Positions 24,707-24,883 of a stretch of 24,883 bases of DNA are shown in pieces. The notes beneath the pieces were generated by a model, which worked only from the letters and a program-made list of their open reading frames with translations, was not told the origin of the DNA and made no database searches. The translations under genes were made by a program, and so were the position numbers. Every line of letters begins with the position of its first letter. Position 1 is the stretch's first letter. Source of the stretch: Actinomycetes bacterium (GTDB lineage Bacteria; Actinomycetota; Acidimicrobiia; Acidimicrobiales; RAAP-2); assembly GCA_021791145.1 (NCBI GenBank), contig JAJYXE010000010.1, forward strand, positions 1 to 24,883. The letters run 5' to 3'.

Positions 24707-24883
24707 GTTTTTCCCAGGTCAGAGGCTTAGAAGACCGACGTAGCACGGAATCCGCACAGGTTTCGCCCCCATTGCGCCCCCATCGTGGGGGAGAATCCCC
24801 CACCGACGGGGGCGGAGAGGCCAGCCGATCCGGCGGTGCCTGCACAGGACGGGCATGACCGAATTGCCCGAACTGTGGAACAT
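24707..24883. other. Region after tRNA-Val, unassigned
   Basis: It begins with GTTTTTCCC, then carries two CGCCCCCAT blocks (from 24764 and 24775) and a large hairpin (24775-24814: CGCCCCC pairs with GGGGGCG, then TCG/CGA and a GGGGG/CCCCC inner stem, with one mismatch and one bulge). All three minus-strand frames are open from the window edge over most of the region. Two of them read MGAQWGRN and MGAKPV, of the kind I associate with tails of tyrosine recombinases, but this is weak. Confidence 0.35.

Noticed and set aside
24663..24845. 60-residue minus-strand ORF ending in GARGLEPPTSAV
   Set aside because: Its end is antisense to the tRNA-Val gene; this ending is a common artefact of ORFs running through tRNA genes.

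Overview
The window is a high-GC (roughly 70% by eye) bacterial chromosome segment with dense genes, many GTG starts, 4-base ATGA/GTGA gene overlaps, and a MurT/GatD pair that amidates lipid II. This points to an actinomycete-type organism (Actinomycetota). The class Acidimicrobiia is my guess from the overall gene repertoire; it is not proven by any marker here.

Region 1 (1-5430) is potassium homeostasis. It holds the 3' part of kdpB, kdpC, then on the opposite strand kdpE and a KdpD-type histidine kinase. The KdpD protein is split. The kinase half (membrane segments, GAF, HisKA, HATPase) is on the minus strand, next to kdpE. The N-terminal sensor half (Walker A plus universal-stress domain) is a separate plus-strand gene reading away from it, and it overlaps the start of an acyl-CoA dehydrogenase gene (5430-6713).

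Region 2 (6728-13001) is a minus-strand run that reads lysR-type regulator, tldD, tldE, an M20 peptidase and nadC. It combines peptide processing with NAD synthesis. Region 3 (13002-13582) is a 580-base intergenic region with a six-unit repeat, an AT-rich island with back-to-back promoter-like sequences, and a perfect 13-bp hairpin. Region 4 (13583-15738) is murT-gatD.

Region 5 (15717-22727) is a minus-strand lipid-type operon. In transcription order it encodes a fatty-acyl-CoA reductase fused to a HAD phosphatase, a zinc alcohol dehydrogenase, a LarA-like (DUF2088) protein, a PlsC-type acyltransferase and a polyprenyl-phosphate-type glycosyltransferase. The first three genes overlap by 4 bases each. 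A divergent TetR regulator (22797-23441) faces it across a 69-base gap that contains two matching palindromic operators. I infer a regulated route to a long-chain alcohol or an alkylated/glycosylated lipid; this is the best candidate here for an undescribed system.

Region 6 (23442-24883) has tandem repeats, an unrecognised membrane protein, a tRNA-Val(CAC) gene and about 180 bases of unassigned sequence after it, which could be the edge of an integrated element. A theme across the window is short tandem repeats in gene gaps: five arrays with five unrelated units, several of them directly beside start or stop codons.
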